Source: Natrinema salaciae
Lineage (GTDB): Archaea > Halobacteriota > Halobacteria > Halobacteriales > Natrialbaceae
NCBI RefSeq assembly: GCF_900110865.1
Contig: NZ_FOFD01000009.1
Location: forward strand, 50,650 to 114,649
Direction of reading: 5' to 3'
Length of the DNA: 64,000 bases
Under the pieces are notes generated by a model. The model ran no database searches. It was not told the origin of the DNA and saw only the letters and a list, made by a program, of their open reading frames with translations. The position numbers and the translations under genes were made by a program. Positions 52,761 to 61,806 of this stretch are shown here, piece after piece; within the stretch, counting starts at the first letter, position 1; each line of letters opens with the position of its first letter.

Positions 52761-53761
52761 CAGTACGACTCACCTGCCTCGACCGGGCCGCTGAACGCGG
52801 AGTAGAGGACCACGAAGTAGACGAAGACGAGCGGGAGCAGGATCGCCGCCCCGATCGACATGAGGTTGAGCGGCAGCGTCGAGACGATCGCCGTCTCGAC
52901 CGTCAGCCCGCCAGCACGGTCGATGGCCGGATACATCAGACCGGCGACGACGCCGACCAGCGCGAAGACGAGGCCCGCAGCGGCACCGAACGCCACGTAG
53001 TAGCGGTCCGCCCGCGTCGCCGCCGCGTACACCCCGGCGAGGACGAGCGTGGCGAGGACGAGGGCGGCGACCGGCGCGGAGAACAGGGCCGATCGTAGGG
53101 TGGGGGCCGCTCCGTAGACGTATCCCAGCGTCACCACGACAAGGACGAGATAGACCACGAGTGCGCGGTAGCCGTCCGTCCGGAGGTCCTCGCGCAGGTC
53201 GCCTCGCGTCTTGAGTCGAAGGAACGCCACGCCGTCGACGACGGTCAGCGCGACGACGGCCAGGCCGACGACGACTCCCGGGAGCGTGACGATCGTCGTC
53301 GCGCCGAGCAGCCAGTTCGCCGTGAACATCCCGAGAAAGAACGGGGCCGTGAGGCTGCCGACGACGAACGCGCGCCCCCACCACCGCCGCCACGCCTCGT
53401 CGTGGCGCTGTTCGTACATCTCGGGGGCGAGCCCCCGAACGATGAGCGCGCCCAGGATCGCGAACATCAGCAGGTAGTGGCGGCTGAACAGGTTGGCGTA
53501 GACGGCCGGGAACGCCGCGAACATGGCGCCGCCGAAGACGACGAGCCACACCTCGTTGCCGTCCCAGAACGGCCCGATCGCGGACAACAACTGCTCGCGT
53601 TCGTCGGCGTCCTCGCGCGTCGCGAACAGCGCGCCAACCCCGAAGTCGAAGCCGTCGAGGAACAGGAACATCGCGAGGATGAAGAACAACAGCCCGAACC
53701 AGAGGTCCGCGAGCGGCAGCCCGAACAGGGGTTCGGTCGCGAGTGAAGCCGGGTCAGTCAT
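52760..53761 (-). CDS. cydB: Cytochrome bd-type quinol oxidase subunit II
   Basis: A 333-residue protein with eight to nine helices. The N-terminal signature is FFILAMFLFLDGFDFGVGAL, followed by IGPFWDGNEVWLVVFGGAMF, both characteristic of CydB. It pairs with CydA to reduce oxygen with quinol. It overlaps cydA by 8 nt. The ATG at 53761 is preferred; upstream frame is Arg-rich and out of family. Confidence 0.93.
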   Translation of the reverse strand: MTDPASLATEPLFGLPLADLWFGLLFFILAMFLFLDGFDFGVGALFATREDADEREQLLSAIGPFWDGNEVWLVVFGGAMFAAFPAVYANLFSRHYLLMFAILGALIVRGLAPEMYEQRHDEAWRRWWGRAFVVGSLTAPFFLGMFTANWLLGATTIVTLPGVVVGLAVVALTVVDGVAFLRLKTRGDLREDLRTDGYRALVVYLVLVVVTLGYVYGAAPTLRSALFSAPVAALVLATLVLAGVYAAATRADRYYVAFGAAAGLVFALVGVVAGLMYPAIDRAGGLTVETAIVSTLPLNLMSIGAAILLPLVFVYFVVLYSAFSGPVEAGESY

Positions 53762-55178
53762 CGGCCTGCACCTCCGACGTGGGCGTCTCCGCCGCGTCGT
53801 CCAGTGCGGGACCGTCAACCTCCGGCGGCCCGGCACGGACGATCCGGACGACGACGTACGTATAGAGTACGAGCAGTCCGAGGTAGACGACGGCGAACCC
53901 GGCGAGCGTCATCGTCGCTTCCGCAGCCGTGAGTCCCGGTGAGACGCCCTCGCTCGTCCGCAAGACGTCCTGAATGACCCACGGCTGGCGACCGACCTCG
54001 GTGACGACCCAGCCGAGTTCGACCGCGATGATTCCGAGCGGCGTCGAGGCCATCAGGGCCTTGTGGAGGAGGTCGTCCTCGAGGAGTTCGCCCCGCCACC
54101 AGCGGTAGCCGCCCCAGACGGCGAGCAGGATGAACCAGAAGCCGAGCGCGACCATGATCCGGAACGCCCAGAAGACGACCGCGACTGGCGGCTGGGGGCC
54201 GTCGAACTCCTCGAGACCCTGTATGGTCGCCTGCGGATCGCCGCCGCTGGCGAGCCACGACGCCCCGCCGGGGATGCCGATGCCGAAGATGTCCTTGGCC
54301 CGCGGGTCCAGTAGGTCCTGAATACTCGTCGGAAACGCGACGATGTACTCGGGGACGTACGAGTCGGTCTCCCAGACGGCCTCCATCGCGGCGAACTTCT
54401 GTGGCTGGGTCTCGACGACGTGTCGAGCGTACAGATCGCCGTGGAGCACCTGCAACGGCGCGGTGATGAGCAGCGCGAGGAGGCCGAACTTGAGCGTTGT
54501 CTCCCAGAATCCGATGTTCTCGACCGGATACCCCCACACGTGGTGTCTGAAGACGAAGTAGGCCCCGAGCCCGGCCATGAACAGCGCGACGGACTCGACG
54601 GCGGCGTTTTGCATGTGGACGAACATCCAGGGGAACCGCGGGTTGGCGTAGGCGGCGACCGGATCGACCAACTGAACGATCGTCCGCCCGTTCTCCGTGG
54701 CCAGTTCGTACCCCCGCGGAGTCTGCATCCACGAGTTGGCGATCAAGATCCAGACGGCCGAGAGCCACGTCCCGAGTCCGACGGCGACCGCCGAGACCAT
54801 GTACAGCGCGTTTCCGACGCGCTCGCGGCCGAAGACGAAGATCCCGAGAAACGTCGCTTCCAGCATGAACGCCATCATCCCCTCGAGCGCGAGCGGCCCG
54901 CCGAACAGCTCGCCGGCGGTTGTAGAAAACGCCGCGAAGTTGGTGCCGAACTCGAACTCGAGGACGATTCCGGTCACGGTGCCGACGACGAAGCTGACGG
55001 CGAAGATTCGCGTCCAGAACCTGCGTAGCTGCTCGTAGATCGGTTTCCCGGTACGGATATCCTTCCACGTGAAGTAGACGAGGAAGGGGGCGAGCCCCAT
55101 GCTCATCACCGGGAAGATGATGTGGACGATCGTCGTGAGCGCGAACTGCAGTCGACTGCCGGTGACTGGATCGATCAT
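53754..55178 (-). CDS. cydA: Cytochrome bd-type quinol oxidase subunit I
   Basis: A 474-residue protein. Heme ligands are visible: His in FALTTIVHIIFPVMSMG (heme b595/d side), His in WMFVHMQNAAVESVAL (heme b558) and Met region in GWVVTEVGRQPWVIQDVL, which contains the GRQPW motif. The quinol loop region (ETDSYVPEYIVAFPTS) is short, as in the CIO-like subfamily. The ATG at 55178 (MIDPVTGSRLQF) is used; a GTG four codons upstream is possible. Next to sulfide genes, it offers a sulfide-tolerant terminal oxidase. Confidence 0.93.
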   Translation of the reverse strand: MIDPVTGSRLQFALTTIVHIIFPVMSMGLAPFLVYFTWKDIRTGKPIYEQLRRFWTRIFAVSFVVGTVTGIVLEFEFGTNFAAFSTTAGELFGGPLALEGMMAFMLEATFLGIFVFGRERVGNALYMVSAVAVGLGTWLSAVWILIANSWMQTPRGYELATENGRTIVQLVDPVAAYANPRFPWMFVHMQNAAVESVALFMAGLGAYFVFRHHVWGYPVENIGFWETTLKFGLLALLITAPLQVLHGDLYARHVVETQPQKFAAMEAVWETDSYVPEYIVAFPTSIQDLLDPRAKDIFGIGIPGGASWLASGGDPQATIQGLEEFDGPQPPVAVVFWAFRIMVALGFWFILLAVWGGYRWWRGELLEDDLLHKALMASTPLGIIAVELGWVVTEVGRQPWVIQDVLRTSEGVSPGLTAAEATMTLAGFAVVYLGLLVLYTYVVVRIVRAGPPEVDGPALDDAAETPTSEVQADD

Positions 55179-55366
55179 GATGTGGACCACGACTGAGCTT
55201 CGGAGGCGATTCCACCTCGAGACGGCGGGTTGCTTGCGATCGAAGGGAGGTGCTGCCGAGGGGTAGTGTTTGCGGTACGAACGTCGAATTGCGGCGTACT
55301 ACGTCTCACGCGGATGTATTCGACGGGTATCGCGCTGATACTCGCCGGCGGCTGCAGCGACGGGCC

Positions 55367-56029
55367 TCATCGACCGGGCTGCTCCCGCAGCCTCCGGCCC
55401 GTCTCGCGAGCGACGGCGAACACGAATCCGAGCCCCCGTCGCACGTCCAGGTCTCGGAGGGCACGTACCAGCCCGCGTACACCGAGCGGTTTCGTCGGTT
55501 CGGCGCTCGCTTCACCGACAGCCTCGAGCAGCGACTCGAGCGTCCGGGCCACGTCGTCGTCGGCCGCGGTGTCGGCGACTTCACCGAGTTTCGTCCCGGT
55601 CGCCGCGAGATCGGTCACCATGTCGTCGTCCATCGCATTCGACGCGAGCGCGACGAGATCCGCCATCGCTAGCAGGTCGTCGAGCGTCCCCGACCGCTGC
55701 AGGCGGGCCAGCGTCTCGATGGCGTCGGCCAGGTCCGCGGCGTTCTCGCCGGTCGCCTCGCCGAGCCGTGCGGCGTCGGGAGTCGCCAGCCCGTCGGCCG
55801 CAGCGCCGAGGTTCGTCGCCGTCCCTGCCAGCTCCTCGACCATCCGGTCGTCCATCGCCGCCGTCGCGAGGTCCGCCGTATCGAGCAGGTCGTTGACGAC
55901 GCCGAGGCGCTCTATGAACTGGGCGACCTCCTCGGGGTTCTCGGCGACGAGTTCCTCGAGGGCCGGGCCCCCGGCACCGGCGGTCTCGTTCGCGGCTCCA
56001 GTTTCGGTTTCGGGTTCGGATTCGGACAT
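55367..56029 (-). CDS. DUF1641-domain protein of the sulfide:quinone oxidoreductase operon
   Basis: A 220-residue soluble protein of helical repeats: ELVAENPEEVAQFIERLGVVNDL, MDDRMVEELAGTATNLG and the near-repeat MDDDMVTDLAATGTKLGEV, then GVRGLVRALRDLDVRRGLGF. This is the DUF1641 pattern, commonly beside SQR-type or formate-dehydrogenase-like genes. The start directly follows the SQR stop. The biochemical role is unknown; a scaffold or sulfur-partner role is inferred. Confidence 0.88.
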   Translation of the reverse strand: MSESEPETETGAANETAGAGGPALEELVAENPEEVAQFIERLGVVNDLLDTADLATAAMDDRMVEELAGTATNLGAAADGLATPDAARLGEATGENAADLADAIETLARLQRSGTLDDLLAMADLVALASNAMDDDMVTDLAATGTKLGEVADTAADDDVARTLESLLEAVGEASAEPTKPLGVRGLVRALRDLDVRRGLGFVFAVARETGRRLREQPGR

Positions 56030-57172
56030 CTATAGTACCCCCCGTGCGGTCAGCCAGTAGGACTCGTTGTAGCCGAGCTTGGCCCAGTGGAGCGGTTTCG
56101 ACGGCTCGCGGACGAACGGCTCCTCGCCGTAGGAGAACTCGATGAACGTGGCCTCGTCCATCCCGGCCTCGAGGAAGCAGACGGTCTTGCCGTCGTAGGT
56201 CGCCGTCGGGACCGTCCCGCGGGCGCGGCTGGCGATCCGGTCCGCCACGACGCCTGCCTCGTAGTGGGCGACGCTGCCGGCCTTGCTCGTCGGAACGTCC
56301 GCGACGTCGCCGATCGCGTAGACATCCTCGGCCGCCGTCGCCTCGAGCGTGTGCCTGTCGACGTCGATCCAGCCGTCTTCACCGAGCCCCGCGTCGGTCA
56401 CGAGGTCGCTGCCCCGGTGGGGCGGGATCGCCACGAGCAGGTCGTACTCGAGTTCGTTCCCTTCGACCGTTCCGACGACTTCCGCGTCGGGGTCGACCTC
56501 GTCGACGTTGAAGAACGTCTCGAGGGCGATGTCGCGTTCCTCGAACAGGTCGGTCGCCCAGTCGGCGATCGGTTCGAGGCCGTGGGCGCGGTTGATCGGA
56601 TACGTGTAAGTGATGTCGACGTCCTCGCGTCGGCCGCGCTCGCGGAGCCAGTCGTCGACCATCAGGGTGAACTCGACCGGCGCGGCCGGACACATGTGCG
56701 GGACGCCGACGACGCTCAGCACGAGGTGACCCTCGGTGAAGTCGGCGAGTTCGTCCCGGAGGCGTTCGGCGCCGTCGGGGCCGTAGAAGTGGTGGCCGCC
56801 TTCGGCGAGTCCCGGAACGGCCTCGGGGTCGAGGCTCGCGCCGGTCGCCAGCACGAGTTGGTCGTAGCGCAGCGAGGGCGTCCTGTCGGCAAGCGACAGG
56901 CGCTTTCGATCCGTGTCGACGTCGGTGACCTCGTCGATCGTCAGGGTGACGCGGCGGTCGACCAGTTCCTCGATCGGCCGCTTGGCGTCGTCGACCGTCT
57001 TCTTCCCGAACGGCACGTACAGGAACGTCGGCTTGTAGACGTGGTTCGGATCGGCCGTGATCAGTCGAACCGCGACGTCTCCGGCCTCGATCTCGCTCCG
57101 TAGCTCGCTCGCGAGTCGGTTCGCGAGGACCGTCCCGCCCGTTCCGCCGCCGACGATTGCGATTCGATGCAT
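56030..57172 (-). CDS. Sulfide:quinone oxidoreductase-family flavoprotein
   Basis: A 380-residue protein. FAD site IAIVGGGTGGTVLANRLA at the N-terminus, NVYKPTFLYVPFG-like loop (NHVYKPTFLYVPFGKK), a redox Cys in GVPHMCPAAPVEF, second FAD motif VYAIGDVADVPTSKAGSVAH, and a late Cys in GKTVCFLEAG. The two Cys match the disulfide pair of SQR that moves sulfur during sulfide oxidation. It transfers electrons to the membrane quinone, which the adjacent cydAB oxidase can reoxidise. It lies one base after the TusA stop. Confidence 0.92.
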   Translation of the reverse strand: MHRIAIVGGGTGGTVLANRLASELRSEIEAGDVAVRLITADPNHVYKPTFLYVPFGKKTVDDAKRPIEELVDRRVTLTIDEVTDVDTDRKRLSLADRTPSLRYDQLVLATGASLDPEAVPGLAEGGHHFYGPDGAERLRDELADFTEGHLVLSVVGVPHMCPAAPVEFTLMVDDWLRERGRREDVDITYTYPINRAHGLEPIADWATDLFEERDIALETFFNVDEVDPDAEVVGTVEGNELEYDLLVAIPPHRGSDLVTDAGLGEDGWIDVDRHTLEATAAEDVYAIGDVADVPTSKAGSVAHYEAGVVADRIASRARGTVPTATYDGKTVCFLEAGMDEATFIEFSYGEEPFVREPSKPLHWAKLGYNESYWLTARGVL

Positions 57173-57173
57173 C

Positions 57174-57413
57174 TCAGTCGACCTCCAAGTAGATGTTCCA
57201 GTGGTCGTCGTGCTCCTCGATCTCGAGTAACTCGTGGCCGGCCTCCTCGAGCCACTCCGGCACGTCGGTCGTGGAGTTCCGTGCGGTGGTCTGGAGTTCG
57301 ACCACGGTGCCGGGGTCGAGGGTCTTCACCGTCCCGATGAGGTCCATCAGCGGGCCGGGACACGTCGCGCCGCGCGAGTCGATCGTCACGTCAGGGGTGG
57401 TAGTATTCGTCAT
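57174..57413 (-). CDS. TusA-family sulfurtransferase
   Basis: A 79-residue protein with the sulfur-carrier motif CPGPL in SRGATCPGPLMDLIGTV at residue about 18. TusA proteins pass persulfide sulfur between enzymes. The ATG at 57413 is preferred to the longer upstream frame, which overlaps the SHOCT gene. It sits directly upstream of the SQR gene, matching a role as acceptor or donor of sulfide-derived sulfur. Confidence 0.92.
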   Translation of the reverse strand: MTNTTTPDVTIDSRGATCPGPLMDLIGTVKTLDPGTVVELQTTARNSTTDVPEWLEEAGHELLEIEEHDDHWNIYLEVD

Positions 57414-57417
57414 CGGT

Positions 57418-57759
57418 CTAGGTCCGTAGTTTCCGTCGTCGTCGTTCGAACTCGTCCTCGGAGAGGTCCCCGCGGGCGTAGCGCTCGCGGAGTTCCTCGA
57501 GGGCGTGGTCGGGTCGGTCGGTGCGGGCAACTCGGCGCAGACCGGCGACCCAGACGGCGATCAGGGCCACCAGGCCGAACAGGAGGATCGGCCAGAGGAA
57601 CATCCAGCCGCCGAATCCTCCCCAGCCGCCCATCGGTCCGCCGCCACCGCCGTGGGTCTGTGCGGACGCCGTCGCGGTCGCGGCGACGAGGAAGACGGCG
57701 CTGACCACCGTCACTCGCCCCGCGGACCGTCCGAGCGTGTCGCGTCGGTCGATCATCAT
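57418..57759 (-). CDS. SHOCT-domain membrane protein, first in the SQR operon
   Basis: A 113-residue protein. An N-terminal signal or helix (VTVVSAVFLVAATATASAQ) is followed by a Gly/Trp loop (GGGGGPMGGWGGFGGW), a second helix (MFLWPILLFGLVALIAVWVA) and the SHOCT tail ALEELRERYARGDLSEDEFERR. It resembles the protein at 51948. The TusA start is 4 nt past its stop, so SHOCT, TusA, SQR and DUF1641 are one operon. A TTGTGTA box at 57781 overlaps the promoter. Confidence 0.85.
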   Translation of the reverse strand: MMIDRRDTLGRSAGRVTVVSAVFLVAATATASAQTHGGGGGPMGGWGGFGGWMFLWPILLFGLVALIAVWVAGLRRVARTDRPDHALEELRERYARGDLSEDEFERRRRKLRT

Positions 57760-57780
57760 CGGATCACACGTGGAGTTTGG

Positions 57781-57794
57781 TATTGTGTAATAAA
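57781..57794. promoter_or_regulatory. TTGTGYA-type box before the SQR operon
   Basis: TATTGTGTAATAAA starts 22 nt upstream of the minus-strand start at 57759 and includes the probable TATA box (TTTATTA on the minus strand). It is close to the boxes at 58070, 63205 and 18080. Confidence 0.45.
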
Positions 57795-58069
57795 ACCATT
57801 ATCGCGAAATCCCTCTGGGCAGGAAGAGGCGAAGAATATATGCTGAAGCGGTCGAGCTCGAGCGGCGCTACCGTCCGCCGAACCGCTCGTGTCGACTCCC
57901 CCGCCGACCGATAGATCCGATCGGCTACCGCCGTCAGGTTTCGTCCGTAGCGGTTCCGATATCCCCAACAGGCGGAGGCTGCTCGTCGCGACCGACCGGT
58001 CACCGACCGCGGCGGTCGCGTCACCCCCCGACGGCGATCCGCGACCGGTCGCCATATCAATATTGCCCC

Positions 58070-58090
58070 TACTACACAAAATCGTTATAA
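58070..58090. promoter_or_regulatory. TTGTGYA-type box and TATA box before the thioredoxin gene
   Basis: CTACTACACAAAATCG (complement CGATTTTGTGTAGTAG) is followed at once by TTATAA at 58085-58090, 25-30 nt before the ATG at 58115. The element is placed just upstream of the core promoter. Confidence 0.5.
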
Positions 58091-58114
58091 TCGTGGAGTC
58101 CGTACCATCCCACG

Positions 58115-58555
58115 ATGAGCGACACTGGAGACGACGAACGACAGCGAATTCGCGAGCAGAAGAAACGCGAGCTGCAGGAACGCCTCGAGAGTGGCGGGAG
58201 CCTCGATGCGGTCGACGCCGACGAAGGGGGCGACGCGCCCGACGAGCCGATCGCGATTACGGGACAGGGTCACTTCGAGGAGGTCGTCGACGAGCACGAC
58301 GTGGTCCTCGTGGACTGCTACGCCGACTGGTGCGGTCCCTGTCAGATGCTCGAGCCGACGATCGAGGCCCTCGCCGCGGAGACCGACGCTGCCGTCGCGA
58401 AGGTCGACGTCGACCGCCACCAGCGCCTCGCCCAGCAGCTCGGCGCTCGCGGGGTTCCGACGCTCGTCCTCTACGCCGACGGCCAGCCGGTCGAGCGGAC
58501 GGTCGGTGTACAGGACCGGGCGACGCTCGACGGACTGATCGAGCAACACGCGTAG
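58115..58555 (+). CDS. Thioredoxin with N-terminal charged helix
   Basis: A 146-residue cytosolic protein with the standard WCGPC in DCYADWCGPCQMLEPTIEAL and cis-Pro in GARGVPTLVLYADG. The first 45 residues are a charged helix (ERQRIREQKKRELQERLES) and a linker, longer than ordinary thioredoxins. It is divergent from the SQR operon and likely supplies reducing power or removes persulfides there. TATA box at 58085 supports the start. Confidence 0.93.
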   Translation: MSDTGDDERQRIREQKKRELQERLESGGSLDAVDADEGGDAPDEPIAITGQGHFEEVVDEHDVVLVDCYADWCGPCQMLEPTIEALAAETDAAVAKVDVDRHQRLAQQLGARGVPTLVLYADGQPVERTVGVQDRATLDGLIEQHA

Positions 58556-58645
58556 CGATCGAGCTCCGGAGTCACGCGACACCCATCCGGAACCGACCCC
58601 CCGCGAGGAATCCACAGGCCGACCACACCCACCCACGATTCAATC

Positions 58646-59185
58646 ATGTCCACTGACTGGCGACGAGCGATCCAAACGCAACGGACGGAGAAAGACCGAT
58701 ACTTCGGCAGCGATCCCCGCTCGCCGATCCCCGACGCGGAGCGCGAGTCGTTCGACGGCCTCGAGTACTACCCGATCGACGGGGAGTACCGGTTCGAACT
58801 GCCGCTCGACGAGTACGACGATCCCGAACGCGTCACCGTCGGGACGAGTACCGACGGCGAGCGGGCGTACCTGCGCTGGGGCGAGTTCCGCGTCACCGTC
58901 GACGGCGACGACGTCGCACTCCAGGCCTACAAGTCCGATCCGGCCGACGACCGACTCTGGGTCCCGTTCCGCGACGCAACCAGCGGCGACGAGACCTACG
59001 GCGCCGGCCGGTACCTCGACCTCGAGTACGACAGCCATCGGACGAGCGAGGGGAACTGGGTCCTCGACTTCAACGAGGCGTACAACCCGACCTGCGCCTA
59101 CTCGGACCGGTACGAGTGTCCCCTCCCGCCGACGGAGAACTGGCTCGAGGTGCCGATCGAGGCCGGCGAGAAGGCGTTTCGGTGA
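58646..59185 (+). CDS. DUF1684-family protein
   Basis: A 179-residue soluble protein with the family signature near the end: DFNEAYNPTCAYSDRYECPLPP split by eye into FNEAYNPTCAYS and CPLPPTENWLEVPI. The N-terminus RTEKDRYFGSDPRSPIP is also typical. Function is unknown. It lies downstream of the thioredoxin gene with a 90-nt gap. Confidence 0.9.
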   Translation: MSTDWRRAIQTQRTEKDRYFGSDPRSPIPDAERESFDGLEYYPIDGEYRFELPLDEYDDPERVTVGTSTDGERAYLRWGEFRVTVDGDDVALQAYKSDPADDRLWVPFRDATSGDETYGAGRYLDLEYDSHRTSEGNWVLDFNEAYNPTCAYSDRYECPLPPTENWLEVPIEAGEKAFR

Positions 59186-59563
59186 GCGACGTCCCGTCCG
59201 CGGACTCGAATCGACGAACACAGAATAACCACTCCTGAATTGGCCTATTTTGAAATCGGTTACTCGGTGCGTTTCTGCCACTGCTCGAACATCGGACACG
59301 TCTTCGGACTGATAGGCGGTGAGACGATGGAATCATCGCGGACGCCTTGAACGCGCCGGACAAGAATGCCGAGTACGGCCGGGACGTCACCGGTCGGTGG
59401 CGTACTGCGCGACGGTCCCACTTCTTTCTCGACTATCGTTCGGGACGAGTGGATGGTAGACCGAAACGAACAGGTATCGAAACGAAATACCTAGACGACC
59501 GCTTCTCACGGCTGTTTCGGGACGCACAGCGAACGCGCGACCGAAACCGCCTGCCGTACTGCC
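59186..59563. other. Intergenic region between DUF1684 and the PiT transporter gene
   Basis: No gene is supported. A 98-codon frame on the plus strand at 59347 is Arg-rich and overlaps the PiT gene in antisense. CCTATTTTGAAATC near 59245 is AT-rich but has no clear partner. Confidence 0.45.
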
Positions 59564-60736
59564 CTACGCGCCGAGCACGAACATCGATCCGTAGCCGAGC
59601 CCGAACGCGAGCACGAACGACACGGCCCAGGCGACGACGGTGAGCCCCAGCTTCCGGGGACTGACCCCCTCCCCGCCGGCAACCGCGAGACCGCTGCCGA
59701 CGATCGCGCTCACGACGATCTCGTTGAACGAGACCGGCACTCCAAGCAGGACTGCAGTCTGTGCGATGAGGAACGAGGGAACGAGCGTCGCGATCGATCG
59801 GCGCGGCCCCAGCGACGCGTACTCCTGGGAAATCGACTTGATCATCCGCGGTGCGCTCGTCCAGGAGCCGACGAGGATCCCGACGCCGCCGCCGAGCAGA
59901 ACCGCAATCGGCGAGATCATCGGCAGTTCCTCGAGTAGCGGGAGCAACGGCCCGACGGCCAGCCCGACCTGACTCGCCCCCGCCGAAAAGGCCACGAGCG
60001 CGCCGAGCGAGAGCACGAACCGCCGTAGCCCGCCCTCCAGGTCGCGACCGACGTCCCAGCGGACGCTGGCCGCGACGAGCACGCCGAGACCGAGCGAGAC
60101 CGCGGCTGTGGCGGCGCGGCCGTCGACCGGAACCACGGCGACGCCGGCGGCGGCGAGCGTTCCGCCAACAGGCGCGAGGAACGTGAACTCGAGGTTCGCG
60201 ACGACGGCGCCGACGAACCCGGCGAGGATCGGGATGCTCGCATCCTCGGGAACGTCCGGTCGCGGGAGCACGCTCGCGATACCGTACGCGATGCCGCCGC
60301 CGACGAGGGGGGTCAGTACCCACACGGCCCCGACCTCGGCGTACTTCGTCCAGGCCGGCTCACCGCCGAGCGCGAAGCCGACGCCGATGACCGCACCGGT
60401 CACCGTGAACGCGGTCGCGATCGGATAGCCGGTGTAGATGCCGATGGCCATGAGGCCAGCACCGATCAACAGGACGACGATGACGCCGCTGACCGGGAGG
60501 CTGATCCCGTCGACGAGTCCGTTGCCGACGGCCTTCGAGACGCTGCCGCCCTGTGTCACCGCGCCGGCGAACCCGAGGATCCCGACGAGAAACGCCGCTC
60601 GCATCGTCGAGATCGCGTTCGCGCCGACGGCCGGTGCAAACGGCGTCGCGCCGCTCGAGCCGGCGCCGATTACCCAGGCCATGAACAGGCTTGCGACGGC
60701 GGCGACGACGAACAGCAGTGCTGTGGCAGGTTCCAT
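59564..60736 (-). CDS. PiT-family inorganic anion transporter (phosphate or sulfate/thiosulfate)
   Basis: A 390-residue protein with about ten helices and duplicated PiT motifs: GAGSSGATPFAPAVGANAIS in the N-half and GASQVGLAVGPLLPLL and SEIVVSAIVGSG-like FNEIVVSAIVGSGLAV in the C-half. The family carries phosphate, but CysP-type members carry sulfate or thiosulfate. The last place in the MBL-YeeE-YeeE operon suggests a sulfur-anion substrate; this is inference. It starts 48 nt after the upstream stop. Confidence 0.88.
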   Translation of the reverse strand: MEPATALLFVVAAVASLFMAWVIGAGSSGATPFAPAVGANAISTMRAAFLVGILGFAGAVTQGGSVSKAVGNGLVDGISLPVSGVIVVLLIGAGLMAIGIYTGYPIATAFTVTGAVIGVGFALGGEPAWTKYAEVGAVWVLTPLVGGGIAYGIASVLPRPDVPEDASIPILAGFVGAVVANLEFTFLAPVGGTLAAAGVAVVPVDGRAATAAVSLGLGVLVAASVRWDVGRDLEGGLRRFVLSLGALVAFSAGASQVGLAVGPLLPLLEELPMISPIAVLLGGGVGILVGSWTSAPRMIKSISQEYASLGPRRSIATLVPSFLIAQTAVLLGVPVSFNEIVVSAIVGSGLAVAGGEGVSPRKLGLTVVAWAVSFVLAFGLGYGSMFVLGA

Positions 60737-60784
60737 CAGTGGACAAAAAGACGATGTGTTGGGTGGCGATGTTCGGACACGATG

Positions 60785-61243
60785 CTAGTCGGCGCCCGTC
60801 GCGGCCGCCTCGGACGCGGCTCGCTGGCTTCGCCAGCGGCCCTGCAGGTAGGAGCCGACGAACATGCCGGCGAGCGCCCACAGGATGGAGACGTTGCCGA
60901 CGCCGAGGCTGGCGTAGGCGGCTCCGGGACAGATCCCCGAAAGGCCCCAGCCGACGCCGAAGATCGCCCCGCCGATCAGGACGTTCCGGTCGAAGGGTTT
61001 CAGCCGGCGTTCGTACCGGTCGCCGGTCAACGGCGCGCTGTCTCGAATTCGGGGCATCACGGCGAAGGCGACCCCGGAGACGATTGCCGCGCCGAACATG
61101 ACGAACAGCAGTCCGAAGTCCTCGAACTGCAGGAAGTTCAACACGACTTCCGGGCGCGCCATCTGGCTGAATCCGAGCCCGAACCCGAAGATCAGGCCGC
61201 CGACGAGGATCAGCGGCATGAACAGGGGATGGCGATCCGCCAT
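60785..61243 (-). CDS. YeeE/YedE-family sulfur transporter, second half-protein
   Basis: A 152-residue protein with about four helices: LILVGGLIFGFGLGFSQMARPE, then GGAIFGVGWGLSGICPGAAYASLGVG. The Cys in SGICPG matches the sulfur-conducting Cys of YeeE/TsuA thiosulfate transporters. It overlaps the first half-gene as TAATG. Two half-proteins together correspond to one full-length YeeE. Confidence 0.9.
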   Translation of the reverse strand: MADRHPLFMPLILVGGLIFGFGLGFSQMARPEVVLNFLQFEDFGLLFVMFGAAIVSGVAFAVMPRIRDSAPLTGDRYERRLKPFDRNVLIGGAIFGVGWGLSGICPGAAYASLGVGNVSILWALAGMFVGSYLQGRWRSQRAASEAAATGAD

Positions 61244-61800
61244 TACGGACTCACCCCCAGTGCCGCGACGATCTGACCGGTCACGATCGCGACTGTCAGG
61301 AACGTCACGACGCCGACGATCGAGGTCTTCGACGCCGAGCCGACGCCGCAGACGCCGTGGCCCGACGTACACCCTTTGCCGATTCGGGTGCCGATCCCGA
61401 CGAATACGCCGCCGACCAGCAGCCGCCAGGCCTGCACGTCGGTCGACCAGAGCGTCACGCCGCCGACCTCGTACAGTTCGCCGGTCGTCCCGGGCTGGTA
61501 GAGTGAGGTCGTGACCACTCCGGACTGGACCGTCGCCGCGAACGCCAGCCCGCCCAGGATGATCCCGAGTGTAAATACGACCCGCCAGTCACGCGACGAG
61601 ACGTACTGCTGGAACCGGGACTGCTCGGAGACGTACGACAGCGTCGACTCGAGGAACGTACTCGCCCCGGCCGGGATGCCGGTCCCGATGTAGATCACGA
61701 CCGCGCCGAGACCGACGAGTAACCCACCGACGGCGTAGCGGCTGATCCCGTTGGGGAACAGCTCAGCGGTCAGCTGGAGCGGGACTGGATCAGCTACCAT
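61243..61800 (-). CDS. YeeE/YedE-family sulfur transporter, first half-protein
   Basis: A 185-residue protein with about five helices: YAVGGLLVGLGAVVIYIGTG, WRVVFTLGIILGGLAFAAT, and WRLLVGGVFVGIGTRIGKGCTSGHGVCG near the end, whose Cys motif is the hallmark of the family. Together with the next gene it probably imports thiosulfate, persulfide or a related form. It begins 6 nt after the rhodanese-MBL stop. Confidence 0.92.
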   Translation of the reverse strand: MVADPVPLQLTAELFPNGISRYAVGGLLVGLGAVVIYIGTGIPAGASTFLESTLSYVSEQSRFQQYVSSRDWRVVFTLGIILGGLAFAATVQSGVVTTSLYQPGTTGELYEVGGVTLWSTDVQAWRLLVGGVFVGIGTRIGKGCTSGHGVCGVGSASKTSIVGVVTFLTVAIVTGQIVAALGVSP

Positions 61801-61806
61801 TGGGGG

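Noticed and set aside
59347..59643. 98-codon frame antisense to the PiT gene end
   Set aside because: Its second half is a shadow of the PiT gene and is almost pure Arg/Thr/Ser.
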